Source: a virus. From it: a DNA stretch of 64,000 nt. A model generated the notes under the pieces. The model had not been told where the DNA came from, ran no database searches, and saw only the letters and a program-made list of their open reading frames with translations. Shown in pieces: positions 1 to 7,281 of the stretch (the first letter of the stretch is position 1; each line of letters starts with the position of its first letter). The stretch is taken from positions 1 to 64,000 of the IMG/VR virus record IMGVR_UViG_3300043395_000558. One strand, 5' to 3'. Both the position numbers and the translations under genes were made by a program.

Positions 1-188
1 TAGTATGCGGTAAACACACGCACCCCGGTCTTCCACGGGGTGTTATCTCGTGGCGTCCGTAACAGTTCGCACTCATCGATGCGCTTGCCCGTGAGAGACA
101 GAAACATGCTCATGGTATCCATAAGACTTAACTGGCGCCGCCACGCCCGAATAAGGCATGCGTCCCAGTATTCTTGTAGTGTGTTCAT
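1..188 (-). CDS. Hypothetical protein, C-terminus cut by window edge
   Basis: An open frame runs from an ATG at 188 to the window edge without a stop (62 residues seen, beginning MNTLQEYWDACLIRAW). A strong ribosome site GGAGAGAGG sits just upstream, and the ATG overlaps the stop of the next gene in an ATGA arrangement, the same coupling used along this whole arm. No family recognised. The reading frame and ribosome site are seen; that it is a gene is inferred. Confidence 0.6.
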   Translation of the reverse strand, partial: MNTLQEYWDACLIRAWRRQLSLMDTMSMFLSLTGKRIDECELLRTPRDNTPWKTGVRVFTAY

Positions 189-418
189 TTACCTCTCTCC
201 TTTCGATTTTGTTCGCACCACGCATGCAAAAACTCTTCGACTGCGCCCATGTGGTTGCCTGACCACGCATCCCATACCGCCTTGCGGCGCTGGTTGATAG
301 TGAGGTTGCCGTCAGGACTACCCTTCAACAGAACCCCCATCTCAGTGCAACTTGCTGTGAATTGCTTTGGCTCAGGCCCCGGTGGGCAGATAGTGTAGGT
401 GTAAGGCAACTTAGCCAT
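185..418 (-). CDS. Hypothetical protein (77 aa)
   Basis: Small soluble protein with a leader AAGGAGAAGAACC before the ATG. It is rich in polar residues, with two Cys in the first half and a WCEQNRKERGK-type basic end. Its stop overlaps the start of the gene at 188. No known domain is recognised; it belongs to the early minus-strand operon of small accessory genes. Confidence 0.7.
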   Translation of the reverse strand: MAKLPYTYTICPPGPEPKQFTASCTEMGVLLKGSPDGNLTINQRRKAVWDAWSGNHMGAVEEFLHAWCEQNRKERGK

Positions 419-605
419 GGTTCTTCTCCTTCAACCTATCCCAATGCGTACCATACACATCTTCTGCCATGGCGTAGTAGAGCAACGACAGCCACATTGA
501 TCGGTTGTTTCCAATCTTGTGGTGCGTCATAGCTACATGCAAGTGGTTGTCTGCCATGCGCTGGACGTAGCTTTCTCTGGTGTCGTTGTTATACGGGATA
601 GTCAT
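411..605 (-). CDS. Hypothetical protein (64 aa)
   Basis: The frame can be extended to a TTG at 611, but the ATG at 605 overlaps the preceding gene's TGA as ATGA, the pattern used repeatedly here, so 605 is preferred. The product is small, His- and Met-rich (MADNHLHVAMTHHKIG) and has no recognised domain. Its stop lies a few bases before the next start at 418. Confidence 0.65.
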   Translation of the reverse strand: MTIPYNNDTRESYVQRMADNHLHVAMTHHKIGNNRSMWLSLLYYAMAEDVYGTHWDRLKEKNHG

Positions 606-826
606 GTGCAAGCCCGCATTCTTAGCTTGGCCTGACCAACCGCTGGCAACAGTTCCTCGGCAAATACATCCTTGCCGTCAACGACATAACTCACCCGACC
701 GAACCTGTTCATCTTGACCTTCTCGACAACACCAACAAAAGGCGCTTCACGCCATGAGAGAGGATAGACAGGAACCTTGTCACCAACCTTGCAGTGAACT
801 TTCTTGTAGTCTATGTCGTGTCTCAT
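602..826 (-). CDS. Hypothetical protein with possible SH3-like barrel
   Basis: 74 residues, preceded by AAGGAGTAAAAACAC. The middle (about residues 14-60) has the alternating beta pattern GDKVPVYPL...VGVVEKVKM...VSYVVDGKDVFAEELLP, reminiscent of a small SH3-like or KOW-type beta barrel. That is a guess from pattern only. Coupled by ATGA overlaps on both sides. Confidence 0.7.
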   Translation of the reverse strand: MRHDIDYKKVHCKVGDKVPVYPLSWREAPFVGVVEKVKMNRFGRVSYVVDGKDVFAEELLPAVGQAKLRMRACT

Positions 827-1038
827 GTGTTTTTACTCCTTAATGTTTGTTCAATCGCTCTAGCAAACTCATTAAACCCACCGCCCTCCTGGGTGTCATC
901 AAAAGCGATGTCAATGTCTTCCTGAGTCAGCCCAACCCAGGGCAGTTCAATTACATCATGCCCCGCTTGCTTGTAGGCTTCAGCCCTCCAACGTGCGGCG
1001 CGGTTCTTGTGGTATTCACAGTCAGGGCAAGTCATCAT
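823..1038 (-). CDS. Small protein with CPDC motif and WVGLT tail module
   Basis: Start chosen at the ATG at 1038, which overlaps the upstream TGA as ATGA; the frame is open further upstream but antisense-like there. The N-terminus has MMTCPDCEYH, a likely half zinc knuckle. The C-terminal half (PWVGLTQEDIDIAF...FARAIEQTLRSKNT) resembles the C-terminal module of the gene at 1256-1654, so the two share a building block. No known function. Confidence 0.65.
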   Translation of the reverse strand: MMTCPDCEYHKNRAARWRAEAYKQAGHDVIELPWVGLTQEDIDIAFDDTQEGGGFNEFARAIEQTLRSKNT

Positions 1039-1259
1039 GCGTACCCATCTGTTATGACTTTGTTCTTTGCTTCTTCCAGCGCACCGATCAGCATAAGCCG
1101 GTCTGGTACTGTGGACACCTTGATCTTGAACTGGCCCCGGTCTTTCCAGAAGCACAGCACAATCACAGAATCTGGCGCTTCATCAGCGGCTTCGTTCAGC
1201 ACCGCCTTAGCTTGCACCTTATGATGGTCAGGGATAGTCAGGGTTTTAAGTTTGCTCAT
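1035..1259 (-). CDS. Hypothetical protein (74 aa)
   Basis: Starts at an ATG with leader CAAGGAGAAGAACAC. The sequence alternates short beta segments (VIVLCFWKD, FKIKVSTV) with helices, suggesting a compact alpha/beta fold. No family recognised. Both ends overlap neighbours by four bases, so translation is probably coupled. Confidence 0.7.
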   Translation of the reverse strand: MSKLKTLTIPDHHKVQAKAVLNEAADEAPDSVIVLCFWKDRGQFKIKVSTVPDRLMLIGALEEAKNKVITDGYA

Positions 1260-1654
1260 GTGTTCTTCTCCTTGAGTTTGGCTTCGATGGCATCGACAAA
1301 GTTACGCGCATACTGAGGCACGCGACCATATTGGCCATAGTCAAGCATTTCCATAATTTCCTCATCCGTCAGCCCAACCCATTCACGCTTGCTCATTGCG
1401 TTGACCGCCTTGTCTACGCTGGATTGCATTTGCTTTTGCATTCCATCAATGAACCCGCGCTCGTAGTCTGCCTCCAAAACATTTTTCAAAGGAACATCCA
1501 CCCAAGTTTTTTGAGTGTCCTGCCACGCCACCGGCTCCTGCTTCTCAGCCTGCTCTATGGCTTGGCGTAGGGATTTAATTGCAGTTGCTCGTTTATACAA
1601 GGGCGTGTTCCATTGTTCCAACGCCTCCAGCGCCTGTTTCATTGCTTCTATCAT
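1256..1654 (-). CDS. Hypothetical protein with WVGLTDEEI module
   Basis: 132 residues. The N-terminal half is helical (MIEAMKQALEALEQW...). Residues about 90-132 carry REWVGLTDEEIMEML followed by YARNFVDAIEAKLKEKNT, the module also found at the end of the gene at 823-1038. Such WVGLTDEE segments recur in short phage proteins of unknown role. ATGA overlaps on both sides. Confidence 0.75.
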   Translation of the reverse strand: MIEAMKQALEALEQWNTPLYKRATAIKSLRQAIEQAEKQEPVAWQDTQKTWVDVPLKNVLEADYERGFIDGMQKQMQSSVDKAVNAMSKREWVGLTDEEIMEMLDYGQYGRVPQYARNFVDAIEAKLKEKNT

Positions 1655-1839
1655 CGCTTCATGTCCCGTATGAACGTAGCAAAACTGTTGATGGTGTCCT
1701 GCCCGAACGGAATGTGGAACTGTTCCAGCGCCCGGGCGACCTCCTCCAACACATCATTGCGGTAACACATGATGTCATCATCTATGGCATTGGCTATCTG
1801 GCGCTTGCGCCAGCCTTGCGCTTCGTTCTCGCTACTCAT
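1651..1839 (-). CDS. Hypothetical protein (62 aa)
   Basis: Small helical protein with ribosome site GGGAGGTGTGCG before its ATG. It carries a DDDIMCYRNDVLEEVARAL helix and no recognised domain. Four-base overlaps with both neighbours show it is an integral part of the operon. Confidence 0.7.
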   Translation of the reverse strand: MSSENEAQGWRKRQIANAIDDDIMCYRNDVLEEVARALEQFHIPFGQDTINSFATFIRDMKR

Positions 1840-2024
1840 CGCACACCTCCCAGGCTACGCACCCATGCGGGTTCTGGTTCTTTGATAACAGGCGGGGTAA
1901 TGTTGTTGCTCGGTGGCGTCCATCCGTACTTGCGCCATGTGGCTTGTACGTCAGCACCAGAAGTCCACTTGTACTCGGGATGTCCCACAGGAATCCACGG
2001 GTCGGTTCTCTTTGCCTCACTCAT
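1836..2024 (-). CDS. Hypothetical Trp/Pro-rich protein (62 aa)
   Basis: The ATG at 2024 follows GAAGGAGACAAGCAA, a variant of the arm's standard leader; a TTG further upstream is less likely. The sequence reads like a zinc-free Trp/Pro peptide (DPWIPVGHPEYKWTSG...RKYGWTPP) with no transmembrane segment. Function unknown. Confidence 0.65.
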   Translation of the reverse strand: MSEAKRTDPWIPVGHPEYKWTSGADVQATWRKYGWTPPSNNITPPVIKEPEPAWVRSLGGVR

Positions 2025-2037
2025 TTGCTTGTCTCCT

Positions 2038-2871
2038 TCAACCAAAAATCTTTTTCAGCTCGTCGTACAGCTTGCGTGCTTCCACAATGCTCATGTTGTT
2101 GAGTACCGATTCAGCAGTGGGCAAGTTGGGTAGCATCGGGGTAGGGGTAGTATCGACCTTCAAAGCGGCAATGCCGTGCGCTGGTGCCACCACCTGTGCT
2201 TCTCTCTCGGCCAGCTTTGCTGCCTTGCGCTCGGCGCGTTCTGCTGCCTTCTTGCGCTTGGCTATGTTCGCAGCTCTTGCCTCACGTGCTTTCTCCAATG
2301 CAGCCAGGGCACGTGCACGCTTGTGCTTGGGTGAGTTCTTCATAGCCTTGGCATAGGCGGCGTTGAGTGTTGTGTACTCATCGACTGTCGCTGTTAATTT
2401 GCCCTCGTCATCACGCACCACCATGCCTGCTGTGATGAACTGTGAGATAGCCCCCATCGTTGAGCCGGTGTTGAATCCCTGTTCTTTATTCAGCGTGAGG
2501 CCTGTCTCCTGTCCGGTGTACTTGCCTGGGTTGTCTTTGATGAACGCAAACACATTCTTGACCAGAGAGCCGTGCTCTCGTTTAACTTCTGTTGCTTCCA
2601 TTGCTTTCTCCTGTTGTGGTTGACGAATCTCTTGCTCTTGCTTGTCCCAGTCACTGACGATTGCGTGTAGCTGGGCGGGTTTGTTGTGGATTGCATTGAT
2701 CAATGCGGTTTGTAGGTCTGGCATAGTGTTTTCCTTACGTGCGTTGATGAGTCTTTCCTGGGTGTGTTGATCGGGAAGTGGCTTCCCGTATAGCAGTTGC
2801 TCGACTTGAGCAGGTGTGAGTGGTTTCTCTTTGGTCGACATGCCGGGCATGTGTTTGTATCCATGCGTCAT
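2038..2871 (-). CDS. Putative DNA-binding protein with basic coiled coil
   Basis: 277 residues. Residues about 95-165 (SLVKNVFAFIKDNPGKYTG...GAISQFITAGMVVRDDEGKLTAT) have the look of a winged-helix regulator: helices, then a two-strand wing. Residues about 185-225 form a very basic Ala/Lys/Arg/Glu helix (KRKKAAERAERKAAKLAER). The N-terminal 80 residues are polar and helical. Start at 2871 overlaps the upstream stop (ATGA). A role in transcription or DNA organisation is inferred from fold impression only. Confidence 0.7.
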   Translation of the reverse strand: MTHGYKHMPGMSTKEKPLTPAQVEQLLYGKPLPDQHTQERLINARKENTMPDLQTALINAIHNKPAQLHAIVSDWDKQEQEIRQPQQEKAMEATEVKREHGSLVKNVFAFIKDNPGKYTGQETGLTLNKEQGFNTGSTMGAISQFITAGMVVRDDEGKLTATVDEYTTLNAAYAKAMKNSPKHKRARALAALEKAREARAANIAKRKKAAERAERKAAKLAEREAQVVAPAHGIAALKVDTTPTPMLPNLPTAESVLNNMSIVEARKLYDELKKIFG

Positions 2872-3119
2872 GACGATGATGCCTCTTGAATAACCTCCCC
2901 TAAATACTCGATGCTCTCAGACATGCGCTGTGCCGCAACACTCATCGCGGATGTTTTGAAGTCTTCTGCCATGAGCGCGGCCAGAGCGATAACGTCTGCT
3001 GCGGTGTAGTCAAGTTCTGATTCTGAGAGCGTGCGCTTTGCACAACTGAAGTACGTTCGTGACGTATCAACAGCCTGCGTGAGTAGCGCCTCCCAGCTAG
3101 CTGAGATGCGGTGTGTCAT
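2868..3119 (-). CDS. Hypothetical helical protein (83 aa)
   Basis: First gene of the leftmost operon, directly behind a good promoter candidate. Leader AGGAGAACCAATC precedes the ATG. The protein is all-helical and mildly acidic, with one Cys and no recognised domain. Its stop overlaps the next start by ATGA. Confidence 0.75.
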   Translation of the reverse strand: MTHRISASWEALLTQAVDTSRTYFSCAKRTLSESELDYTAADVIALAALMAEDFKTSAMSVAAQRMSESIEYLGEVIQEASSS

Positions 3120-3151
3120 TGATTGGTTCTCCTAAAAATGATGGGCCACAC

Positions 3152-3180
3152 AGGTTAAGTGAAGCCCGCGAAGTTGTCAA
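3152..3180 (-). promoter_or_regulatory. Sigma-70-like promoter for the leftmost operon
   Basis: On the minus strand TTGACA (3180-3175) and TAACCT (3157-3152) are separated by exactly 17 bases. The predicted start lies about 25 bases before the ATG at 3119, in a 92-base gap. The -35 is a perfect consensus, the -10 matches at three of six. It would drive genes 2868-3119 down to position 1. Confidence 0.5.
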
Positions 3181-3211
3181 GCGTTAGACTTTGGTTTGCA
3201 TTTTGTATCTC

Positions 3212-4318
3212 TTAGGCCTCCTTATAAACTTGGTCAAACATGCAACACAGGACTGTGTCGGGGTCATAGGTCTTGCAGTTATCCAGCGCCTCGGCCAGGA
3301 CGTGGCCGTCTAGCTTGCGCCGGTCGATGAACATCTCCGCCATCTCGGGGTCCTCGGGGTAAACAGTCTCGGCCAGCAGCTCCACAAGCCATTGCTTGTT
3401 ACCGGCCATCGCGTCATAGATTGCGTCACGCAAACCCTCCAGTTCCCATGCCTCGTCGTCATCGTCGAGCAGCCAATGGCTGCCGGAAAGAGAGCTGACA
3501 CTGGTCGCTTTGCCCCACGCCCCCCAGTCCCCCCACTTGTCGGCGTAGGTTTCTTTGACTGTTGGGTCTCGGTCGGCGGGCAGCCCGTCCCAGTCGATGT
3601 TGACGATGCGTTCAGCCAGGGCCAGGAAGTGCACGATGTCTAGCTCCTCTCGGTCGGTGTGCTCGTTGGCATAGCCGACTGATATGTTGGTGCACTCAGG
3701 AATAACATCGATGAACTCTGCCGTATCTGTATACACACCCGTATCGTCGGGCAGATACATCAGCCGCTCATCCACAGTGAGTTCGTCCGACAGCGCCCGG
3801 GCAAACGTGTCCGAGGCAGTACGACCCCACCCCTGGTGCGTGATGACGCTGTCAATACCCCGGCGGTCGAACGCAATAGCCCGGTCAAACTGGGAGAGAA
3901 GCGTGGTGTCACGCGCCACATGCCGAGCACCGATACCGCCGCACTCCTCGCCTTGGGTAAATAGGTAGTATGCGTCTACACCGCTGTGAAGCAGGTGCAT
4001 CAGCATCGCGCATCCTGCGCCATCATCTGCACCAAGCGGCGCACCCTCGGCATACCAATGCGTGTTGGTCTTCCTGATCTTGTTGGGGCCAGCCTTCTTG
4101 TGGACTGTGTCAACGTGTGCAGTGAACAGCGTGCGGTTGGTTGTGGATATGCGGGTGTCGATGTGCAGATTGCCTACCTCATCTCGGTGCACCTTGGCGT
4201 GTGCTGGTGCGTTTTGCTCCAGCCAGTCGGTCATGCGTCTAGTACCCTCGCTATTGTGTGGGCGCATCATGGAGAGTGCGCGAGCTAGGGTCTTGTGCAG
4301 GATAGAGTTCTTGTTCAT
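3212..4318 (-). CDS. M20/M28-type dizinc metallopeptidase
   Basis: 368 residues with the full metal-site set of co-catalytic zinc exopeptidases. These are H68 and D70 in AHVDTV, D98/D99 in GADDGAG, the glutamate pair E124-E125 in GEECGGIGA, D151 in AFDRRG, and H220 in YANEHTDREE. These families cleave single residues or short acyl/peptidyl groups. The C-terminal 120 residues are acidic and unrelated to the catalytic core. The ATG at 4318 has AGGAGAAACATCC in front and is preferred over an in-frame ATG at 4345 that overlaps the upstream stop. Substrate is unknown; an amino-acid or peptide substrate from the host is an inference. Confidence 0.85.
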   Translation of the reverse strand: MNKNSILHKTLARALSMMRPHNSEGTRRMTDWLEQNAPAHAKVHRDEVGNLHIDTRISTTNRTLFTAHVDTVHKKAGPNKIRKTNTHWYAEGAPLGADDGAGCAMLMHLLHSGVDAYYLFTQGEECGGIGARHVARDTTLLSQFDRAIAFDRRGIDSVITHQGWGRTASDTFARALSDELTVDERLMYLPDDTGVYTDTAEFIDVIPECTNISVGYANEHTDREELDIVHFLALAERIVNIDWDGLPADRDPTVKETYADKWGDWGAWGKATSVSSLSGSHWLLDDDDEAWELEGLRDAIYDAMAGNKQWLVELLAETVYPEDPEMAEMFIDRRKLDGHVLAEALDNCKTYDPDTVLCCMFDQVYKEA

Positions 4319-4341
4319 GGATGTTTCTCCTAAGTTGGTGG

Positions 4342-5736
4342 TCATTCATTGTCCTGAGATTCAGGTGCCTCGTCGGGGTGATATGTCTCACCGTCAACCT
4401 CTACGTACTCGACGTTGTCGGTATACCACTTGTCGCTGTCATAGCACTGCCAGCAGTCCTCACGCAGCTCATACTGCTCGGTGTCCTCGGCGTAGCATAT
4501 CTCGTCTGAGTCATCTGGGTACCACGCATCGGCTGACTCGATGAAGGTAGCGTTGTCACTGTGCGTGTACCCGCCGTCGTGCAGCTCGACGATGCCGTTG
4601 TCGTCAAGGTAGTCCTCGTCGTAGTACTCACCGTCAGCCTCAACGATGTAGTCGTTGTGCACATAGTACTGATACCCACGGCGGCCATACACATAGGTGT
4701 AGTTGTCGATACAGTTGTCGCACACAATCGTGTCCTCGCCACGACCCACGCAATTCTCATCGTCGTGGTCGTAGATAGCAGCACCGCAGTCCTCGCAGTT
4801 GCAAAGTGGTGCGCCGCACTTGCCGTCTGTGTTGTCACAGCAGTACTCGCCGTTGGGGGATATGGTCAGGTACATGTCGCTGTAGATGTCAACTTGCCGC
4901 TCGTCGCCGTCAATGTACGGAGCGAGGAACTCGTTGCTGTTGCCGCTGAGTTTGTAGTAACTCAGCTTGGCATCCTCTGGCCAGCCGCCCCGCTTCTCGA
5001 AGCCGATACTCTTGAGGTACGCCTCGATAGCCTCGTCAACACCTGAGTGCGAACGCTCGTCCGGGTTGCGCTTGTACGAACGCACGAAGCATTTGTACTG
5101 CGTCTCCGGGTCGGTGTAGAGGAGACAGCGACCGAGTATCTTGCCGTTCTCCACACGCACAGCCATAGACCAGCCAAGCGCGGGGTCGTACACAGCGTAG
5201 GGGTGACGCTGCTCGCCGTCATCACAGCGGATGTTGAAGTGGCGAGTCATACAAGAACTGGGGCCGTTCATCACAGCCTCGATCATGTTGGGCAAGTAGT
5301 CAACGATCTCGATACTGCCTGAGTAGGTATGCCGCGCAACGATGTCACGCAACTCATGGTCAGGCATATGCGAGAAGTGACGGCGCAGATACTTACCCAG
5401 GGTAGTGATGGTCTGGCGATCAGCCTCGCCCTTGCGCTCGTTCTCGGTGTACGCTACCCGGTTGGGGTCGGTGATGGACTTGTGCGGCCACTCAAGCAGC
5501 AACTGATGCCAGTCATCGGGGCGGTAGATCTCGAACGAGGAGTACACAGCGGGGTGGAACTGATGCTTGTCGTGCTCACGCTTGAACCAAGCACGCCCCT
5601 CGTAGCTTTGCTGGTAGATGCGGTGTCCGTACTGGTCACGGACATACTCGTGGGTGTCACCCGCCACGATGCGGGCGGCATTGAAGAACATATCGGTGAA
5701 CAGGCGTGCTTGTTCAACATTGCAGTGTTTACACAT
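4342..5736 (-). CDS. Large acidic Cys-rich protein of unknown function
   Basis: 464 residues, leader AAGGAGAAAGCAA. The N-terminus starts MCKHCN. Residues about 315-365 hold clustered Cys pairs (YCCDNTDGKCGAPLCNCEDC, then VCDNC) that look like zinc ribbons. The last 130 residues are extremely rich in Asp, Glu and Tyr, with short repeats of the type DGEYYDEDYL and a WQCYDSDKWY Cys/Trp cluster. The alternating C-x2-C and acidic aromatic segments suggest several small zinc-bound repeats or a DNA-mimic surface. No family assigned. Confidence 0.75.
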   Translation of the reverse strand: MCKHCNVEQARLFTDMFFNAARIVAGDTHEYVRDQYGHRIYQQSYEGRAWFKREHDKHQFHPAVYSSFEIYRPDDWHQLLLEWPHKSITDPNRVAYTENERKGEADRQTITTLGKYLRRHFSHMPDHELRDIVARHTYSGSIEIVDYLPNMIEAVMNGPSSCMTRHFNIRCDDGEQRHPYAVYDPALGWSMAVRVENGKILGRCLLYTDPETQYKCFVRSYKRNPDERSHSGVDEAIEAYLKSIGFEKRGGWPEDAKLSYYKLSGNSNEFLAPYIDGDERQVDIYSDMYLTISPNGEYCCDNTDGKCGAPLCNCEDCGAAIYDHDDENCVGRGEDTIVCDNCIDNYTYVYGRRGYQYYVHNDYIVEADGEYYDEDYLDDNGIVELHDGGYTHSDNATFIESADAWYPDDSDEICYAEDTEQYELREDCWQCYDSDKWYTDNVEYVEVDGETYHPDEAPESQDNE

Positions 5737-5755
5737 TTGCTTTCTCCTTTTGTTG

Positions 5756-5968
5756 TTACACATTCATTTCACGATTACGCACATCGCGCATGTGCTTCTT
5801 GTAGAACTGAACGAACAGTTCATCAAACGCAGAGAGAAGTTTCTCTCTGTTACTCAGGTCGGCGACATAGAACGCACGAGCTATGTGCCCAGCGAAACTA
5901 CCGCCCTCACTCTCCATCATGCGTGCCGCACGCAGCAGCATGTCGTGGTCTAGTTGCATTGCTTTCAT
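5756..5968 (-). CDS. Hypothetical helical protein (70 aa)
   Basis: Leader AGGAGAAAGCAA directly before the ATG. The helical, basic-ended product contains HIARAFYVADLSNREKLLSAF. The gene carries one copy of the AGAGAGAA palindrome (5831-5848) inside its coding sequence, so that DNA motif is tolerated within the frame. Unknown function. Confidence 0.75.
   Translation of the reverse strand: MKAMQLDHDMLLRAARMMESEGGSFAGHIARAFYVADLSNREKLLSAFDELFVQFYKKHMRDVRNREMNV
5831..5848. repeat. Palindrome copy 1 (AGAGAGAA-GT-TTCTCTCT)
   Basis: Eight-base arms with a two-base centre, inside a gene. Three more copies with the same arms lie at 7998, 9547 and 9801, all in the left arm. Too tight for a hairpin at full length; as DNA it looks like a dimeric protein-binding site. 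Confidence 0.6.
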
Positions 5969-6126
5969 TTGCTTTCTCCTTCCGCTTTATTCAGCGCTTC
6001 CACAATGGTTGCCGCTTCCCACTGAAACAGGCATGGCAGAGTTATTTCCTCATCACCACGCCCAACCACATAGGTAGGCCCAGCCCCCTCCTCATCGGTT
6101 CTTGCGTACCAATAACTAGCTTTCAT
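5965..6126 (-). CDS. Small hypothetical protein (53 aa)
   Basis: Complete frame from the ATG at 6126 with ribosome site CAGGAGGTTATTCA. It overlaps both neighbours as ATGA. The product MKASYWYARTDEEG... ends in IVEALNKAEGESK and reads as a folded alpha/beta peptide. No family recognised. Confidence 0.65.
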   Translation of the reverse strand: MKASYWYARTDEEGAGPTYVVGRGDEEITLPCLFQWEAATIVEALNKAEGESK

Positions 6127-6377
6127 TGAATAACCTCCTGTTGAACTTGGTGCTTGCAGAGTATGGTGTACGTGCCACGCATACCCGCTAAAAAATCATC
6201 TATCGAAATGCCGTCCTCTATGGCGTAGTCTGCCGCCATCTTCGCTAGCACATGCAGCAGTATGTCTACCCGCAAGTCCTCCTCCCTGGGTAGCTTCAGG
6301 TCTACGATTGCCTGCGCTATGGCGCGCTCCAGCTTTTGGAACAGTGCTACGTCTCGGTCTTCATCTTCTTGTGTCAT
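6123..6377 (-). CDS. Hypothetical acidic helical protein (84 aa)
   Basis: The ATG at 6377 has leader AGGAGAAACGCA and overlaps the upstream TGA; the longer frame upstream lacks a ribosome site. Helical, acidic, with DDFLAGMRGTYTILCKH near the end. No recognised domain. Confidence 0.7.
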   Translation of the reverse strand: MTQEDEDRDVALFQKLERAIAQAIVDLKLPREEDLRVDILLHVLAKMAADYAIEDGISIDDFLAGMRGTYTILCKHQVQQEVIQ

Positions 6378-6571
6378 TGCGTTTCTCCTTTCAAGTTGTC
6401 TCGTACCCATGTCGCTAGCAGGTTGGCAGTGAGCGCCGCATCCTTTACGTCCTCGAAGTATTCAGTCCCGTAGATAGCCGGGTCTTCGAGGTAGTTCTCC
6501 AAGTCTCGTGCGATACACGAGGTCAGGCTTTGAATCTGACGCAGAGCGTCATGGAGGTTCTTTGGTTTCAT
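6374..6571 (-). CDS. Hypothetical helical protein (65 aa)
   Basis: Leader AGGAGAAATTAA precedes the ATG. Two predicted helices (LHDALRQIQSLTSCIARDL and DVKDAALTANLLATWVRDN) around an acidic loop. No known family. ATGA-coupled to the downstream gene. Confidence 0.7.
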   Translation of the reverse strand: MKPKNLHDALRQIQSLTSCIARDLENYLEDPAIYGTEYFEDVKDAALTANLLATWVRDNLKGETQ

Positions 6572-6587
6572 TTAATTTCTCCTGTGG

Positions 6588-6950
6588 TTAATCAAAGTCA
6601 AGGTCTGCGCCAACAAAGTACAGCTCTCTGCCGTCCTTTAACTGGGCGAAGCAAAACGCATGGCTGTCGGGCTCGGCGGGGTCGTCACCTATCACCGCAC
6701 CATCTAGTTCCCGGGCAGTGATATAAATGGTGGGCTCTCCCAGATGGTCGTAGTTCCTGAACGAAGCAGAGGCCGGGATAGACACACCCTCCTGTGCAAG
6801 GTCGTCCCGCATACGCACAGGGCGCATCTCCCATTGCGGGTCTTCCTCCTCTACCTCAACACGAATGAATCGAGCGCCATCGAATATCTGGATCACTTCA
6901 TAGTCAATGCCCAACTCGTCCAGAGCAATGTAAATTTCCTGTGCTGTCAT
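6588..6950 (-). CDS. Hypothetical acidic protein (120 aa)
   Basis: Two in-frame ATGs exist (6956 and 6950); the AGGAG sits one base from the first and seven from the second, so 6950 is chosen. The ATG overlaps the stop of a 28-residue membrane peptide gene. The protein is acidic with a mixed alpha/beta pattern (QEIYIALDELGIDYEVIQIF, then ARFIRVEVEEE). No family recognised. Confidence 0.7.
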   Translation of the reverse strand: MTAQEIYIALDELGIDYEVIQIFDGARFIRVEVEEEDPQWEMRPVRMRDDLAQEGVSIPASASFRNYDHLGEPTIYITARELDGAVIGDDPAEPDSHAFCFAQLKDGRELYFVGADLDFD

Positions 6951-7033
6951 CTCCATACTCCTACATCTAACATCAACACAATCAGTGCTACGAGTAGCAC
7001 CACCCGAATTACTTTCTCCTCTGTTGTCAGCAT
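6947..7033 (-). CDS. 28-residue single-span membrane peptide
   Basis: Tiny frame with its own ribosome site GGAGAAACGCA before the ATG. It encodes a charged N-terminus (MLTTEEKVIR) followed by an uninterrupted hydrophobic stretch of about 17 residues. It overlaps the upstream gene's end by seven bases and the downstream ATG by four. Ribosome site, overlaps and a clean membrane span support a real gene; a host membrane target is inferred. Confidence 0.55.
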   Translation of the reverse strand: MLTTEEKVIRVVLLVALIVLMLDVGVWR

Positions 7034-7281
7034 TGCGTTTCTCCTTCCATGTACAAAGTCAATGCGCTACCCGAGTAGTTGCCGAAGTCATAGTTGGTCA
7101 TGACTAGGTTCTCAATCTCGTAGTTGTCTAGCTTTCTGCCCTTGAGGTATGCGCCCAGGGGTATCACGCCGTTGATGTGGCGTGACCTGTCGCTGAACAG
7201 TATGTGTTCATCCTCGACCACGGCAACCATGCGTTGCCCGTGTTGGTCGTAGTGCCTGCCTGTATTCCACTGGTGTTTCAT
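7027..7281 (-). CDS. Hypothetical protein (84 aa)
   Basis: Starts at an ATG overlapping the upstream stop (ATGA). His-rich N-terminus (MKHQWNTGRHYDQHGQRM) followed by beta-strand-like segments. No family recognised. Confidence 0.7.
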   Translation of the reverse strand: MKHQWNTGRHYDQHGQRMVAVVEDEHILFSDRSRHINGVIPLGAYLKGRKLDNYEIENLVMTNYDFGNYSGSALTLYMEGETQC

